From Numida meleagris (lineage: Eukaryota > Chordata > Aves > Galliformes > Numididae), in the NCBI RefSeq assembly GCF_002078875.1, contig NC_034410.1, forward strand, positions 85,107,947 to 85,171,946: a stretch of 64,000 nucleotides of DNA. The letters are read 5' to 3'. Shown one piece after another: positions 61,876 through 64,000 of this stretch. Every line of letters begins with the position of its first letter. The stretch's first letter is position 1. A program made the position numbers and the translations under genes. Below the pieces are notes generated by a model. It was not told the DNA's origin. It worked only from the letters and a program-made list of their open reading frames with translations, and did not search any database.

Positions 61876-62097
61876 GGGATTGTCAGAAATGAGGATTGCT
61901 CTGACCCCTGGTTGAACTCATCAGCTGAAATGAAGTTGTTCAGTGAGCTGGAGAAGACAAAGCTGAGTTCCAAGAAATTAATCAACTCCATCAGCCTCTG
62001 TGATAGGCCTGAAAATGGCACACATCAGACTGACCCTGAGCAGCTCTGGATTCCCTCTGTAAATGAAAGTCATCATTCCTGGCAAGGAAGATACTAA
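61876..62097 (+). other. Unidentified coding-like stretch, possible exon
   Basis: The frame is open from about 61864 to a TAA at 62095. It gives a protein-like peptide with few low-complexity runs, including MKLFSELEKTKLSSKKLINS and ENGTHQTDPEQLWIPSVNES. Local composition is less AT-rich than the flanks. An ag at about 61885 (gattgtcag) could be a weak splice acceptor and a gt near 62058 (ccctctgtaaat) a weak donor. No family is recognised. It could be a non-coding RNA exon, a retrocopy remnant or chance. Confidence 0.2.
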
Positions 62098-62369
62098 ATT
62101 ATAGGCTTTTAAATTTAATTTTCAGTTTACTTGTGTTTTCGATTAGTGTGCCATGTTTCATAAAGATGGTAGTACCTTTAAGTAGTAAATGTCCTTCATA
62201 TACCAGCTCAATTCCTGTTGTAATAAAAAGGTAAATTTGAAGTAAAAACTGTTAGCAAATGAAACATGTGTTGGTTTTTTTTGTTGTTTTTTTTTTCCTT
62301 TCTCAGTGACACCTTAAGCAACAATACCGAATTATTTTCTTCATACCAAAATCAATAATAGGCTTGGAA

Positions 62370-62640
62370 ATAAAAAGTAGCCCTGCAGCCTGAGGCCACA
62401 GATTTTCATGACAGGCTACTAAAACTATCTTTCAGTAGCCTGAAGGTCTGCCAGCTAATCATTCACTTTCCTTTCACTATTTAGTTGTCGGATATCTCTC
62501 CGGGCTAGTAAAACTTAAAGGCTATGTGACAAATTGTCTGCTAGAGAAACATTGTCCATTTTCATCTTCATGGAACTTCCATCTTTAGCGTGTAGGCTGA
62601 AAAGTTCACATTGCTTTGGAAGGAAGACAAAAATTAAAGC
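62370..62640. other. Possible conserved non-coding sequence (weak)
   Basis: Repeat-free sequence of balanced composition without an open frame. It contains an imperfect inverted pair, caggctactaaaac and tttcagtagcctg (62413-62443), that could form a short stem (aggctactaaa against tttcagtagcct). The call rests on texture and this stem only. Confidence 0.15.
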
Positions 62641-62888
62641 TGTAACAAATCTTAAGTCACTGTTAAATGAATGGCTTTTTATTTTATGAAATGCAAGGCA
62701 ATAAAATCATTGTTCTGTACCTTTTCAAATCAGTAGTAAAACTCTCCTTTTTTTTTTTAATTTTTTTTTCCAAAAGGGCAAGATGGATACATAAGAGAAT
62801 ACAAGTTTAAGATATCTCAGTTAAGCTCTTTAAGATGAGGGAACATGTCAGTTAAGGTTGAATGCCTTACCTAGGCCTCCCCGCTTTG

Positions 62889-62904
62889 TGCATATGCATA
62901 TGCA
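62889..62904. repeat. 16-bp perfect palindrome (overlapping ATGCATAT units)
   Basis: tgcatatgcatatgca equals its own reverse complement. It resembles overlapping POU-domain (octamer-like, ATGCATAT) half-sites followed by one more tgca. Regulatory function is inferred from resemblance only. Confidence 0.55.
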
Positions 62905-64000
62905 TGACATTATAACCTATAGATAAGTAACTAGCAATTTCCAACAACCATTGCAAGTGACATCTCTTCTGTTGCAGTGGTGGGTGGAAATCAGAAGGTG
63001 ATGAATGCCACCAACTCTTCTCAAAGTTCTCTTTTGTATATATTTATATTTAATAAATTTGGCAAAATTGTATATACTTTGCACAAGATTCTAAATTTTG
63101 TTTCTACTTTTTTACTATTCAAATTCTAACAGTCCCAAATAACAAATCTAGAAACTTCTAATAATGTCAGTAGTAATTTCCCATGAGCATGCTTGAGAGG
63201 TGTTTAATAGATAGCTTGACTAGCATCTTCTTAGTATTCCAGGCTAATCACAAGTTTCTAGCCCTGTACTTGCATATTCTTTCAAGTGCATGGCTTGAGG
63301 CAAAATATGAACCTTTTCTTCTTAACTATTCCTCAGCAATCCTCATATTCCTCTTTTCCCCCCTTACCTCTGTTCCCTCCAAACTGTATACTTGAAGGGT
63401 TTTTTTGCAGATAAACCAAACTGAAGCTTGCAGATACATAAGTATCATAATCTGTGCTAAACCTTTACATAATCTTAAAGAGATTACATCAATATAAGTC
63501 TTTAGATCATCTTAAGTACCTCAGACCTATTAATTTGTACTCTAATAAGTGCTTAACTACACAGATACACAGACGAGAGATGTCTAAGGCAGGGGCAAGT
63601 CAGTTAACCCTGGTTTGAAGTCCCTAAAGTTCTTTGCTACAGTGGCTATGTGCTAAGTTTTAGTGATTAACCTTTCATGGCCCCAGATATCCTGCTATAA
63701 TGGATATTGTACATCCGTTTTGCTTAATTAGAAAACAATAAGCTTTTTCACCCCTAATTATTGCCTATTACCTTTTATATTGAATAAGCAAATTTTAAGG
63801 TGTTTCAATTCCTCATGACTCTTCTGGAGAAACAGCTCGAGAAGTCAGTACTTTTTAAACATTTTCAAAACAATGCATAGGGAAGTGCACACATGTATGT
63901 GTATACAATATGTATATATTACAAAGAGAAACACACGCATAGGAAAAGGGTGAATTTGTACTCTTTCTCTACTATTCTTTTAACTCAAACAGCCAGAGGT

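Larger units (their letters stand above)
61076..64000. other. Unique AT-rich sequence at the right edge
   Basis: No named gene or repeat family. Three sub-stretches are listed separately: a coding-like stretch (61876-62097), a possible conserved non-coding stretch (62370-62640) and a palindrome (62889-62904). Pyrimidine-rich tctctac/tctctaac units lie at about 61552-61583. Confidence 0.4.

Noticed and set aside
1..64000. CRISPR arrays, operons, tRNA or rRNA genes, or an undescribed defence or mobile system
   Set aside because: No regularly spaced repeats, no tRNA B-box context and no gene clusters were seen; the content is avian repeats in non-coding DNA.

Overview
This is vertebrate nuclear DNA, almost certainly from a bird and plausibly a galliform. 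The main evidence is at least twelve pieces of CR1, the dominant avian LINE, with its typical 3' ends (a line like 'ggatgatcttggaggtcttttccaacc' followed by short attctgtg or attctatg repeats). There is also an ERV-L-like (class III) endogenous retrovirus. The rest is AT-rich, stop-dense, single-copy-looking sequence. No operons, bacterial genes, CRISPR arrays, rRNA or tRNA genes are seen. No host protein-coding gene can be named with confidence, so the window looks like intergenic DNA or a very large intron.

Layout. 1-7,065 is unique AT-rich DNA holding a diverged solo LTR (1818-2151) and one unidentified coding-like stretch on the minus strand (about 5074-5460). 7,066-12,930 holds a CR1 3' end and a CR1 copy that has lost its reverse-transcriptase region. 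12,931-32,583 is mostly unique sequence with several compact palindromes, two CR1 pieces (one per strand) and long A/T runs. 32,584-39,286 is the provirus. 39,287-61,075 is unique DNA with two long antisense CR1 ORF2 copies (43,163-43,950 and 47,961-50,560), a third antisense copy that keeps the reverse-transcriptase FADD motif (58,430-59,515), and small plus-strand CR1 3' ends. 61,076-64,000 is unique sequence with a weak coding-like stretch and a 16-bp palindrome.

The provirus reads, in order: 5-bp target duplication, 310-bp 5' LTR, candidate primer-binding site, 5' gag, an inserted sense-strand CR1, capsid-like gag, protease, reverse transcriptase, RNase H, integrase, a degenerate 3' region without a recognisable env, polypurine tract, 333-bp 3' LTR, and target duplication. 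It is dead: it carries several stops, one frameshift, a replaced catalytic aspartate in the reverse transcriptase, and the CR1 insertion in gag. RNase H and integrase still show their catalytic residues, the latter with an exact D-D-35-E spacing. The solo LTR at 1818-2151 aligns to these LTRs over its whole length, so the window holds two independent insertions of one LTR family.

I found no convincing new biological system. The observations most worth checking are: the solo LTR pair; a copy of the polypurine-tract sequence inside U3 that is missing only from the 5' LTR; the unassigned primer-binding site; a 31-bp near-perfect palindrome at 21,722-21,752; and two coding-like stretches of unknown identity. 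All percentages and alignments were done by eye.
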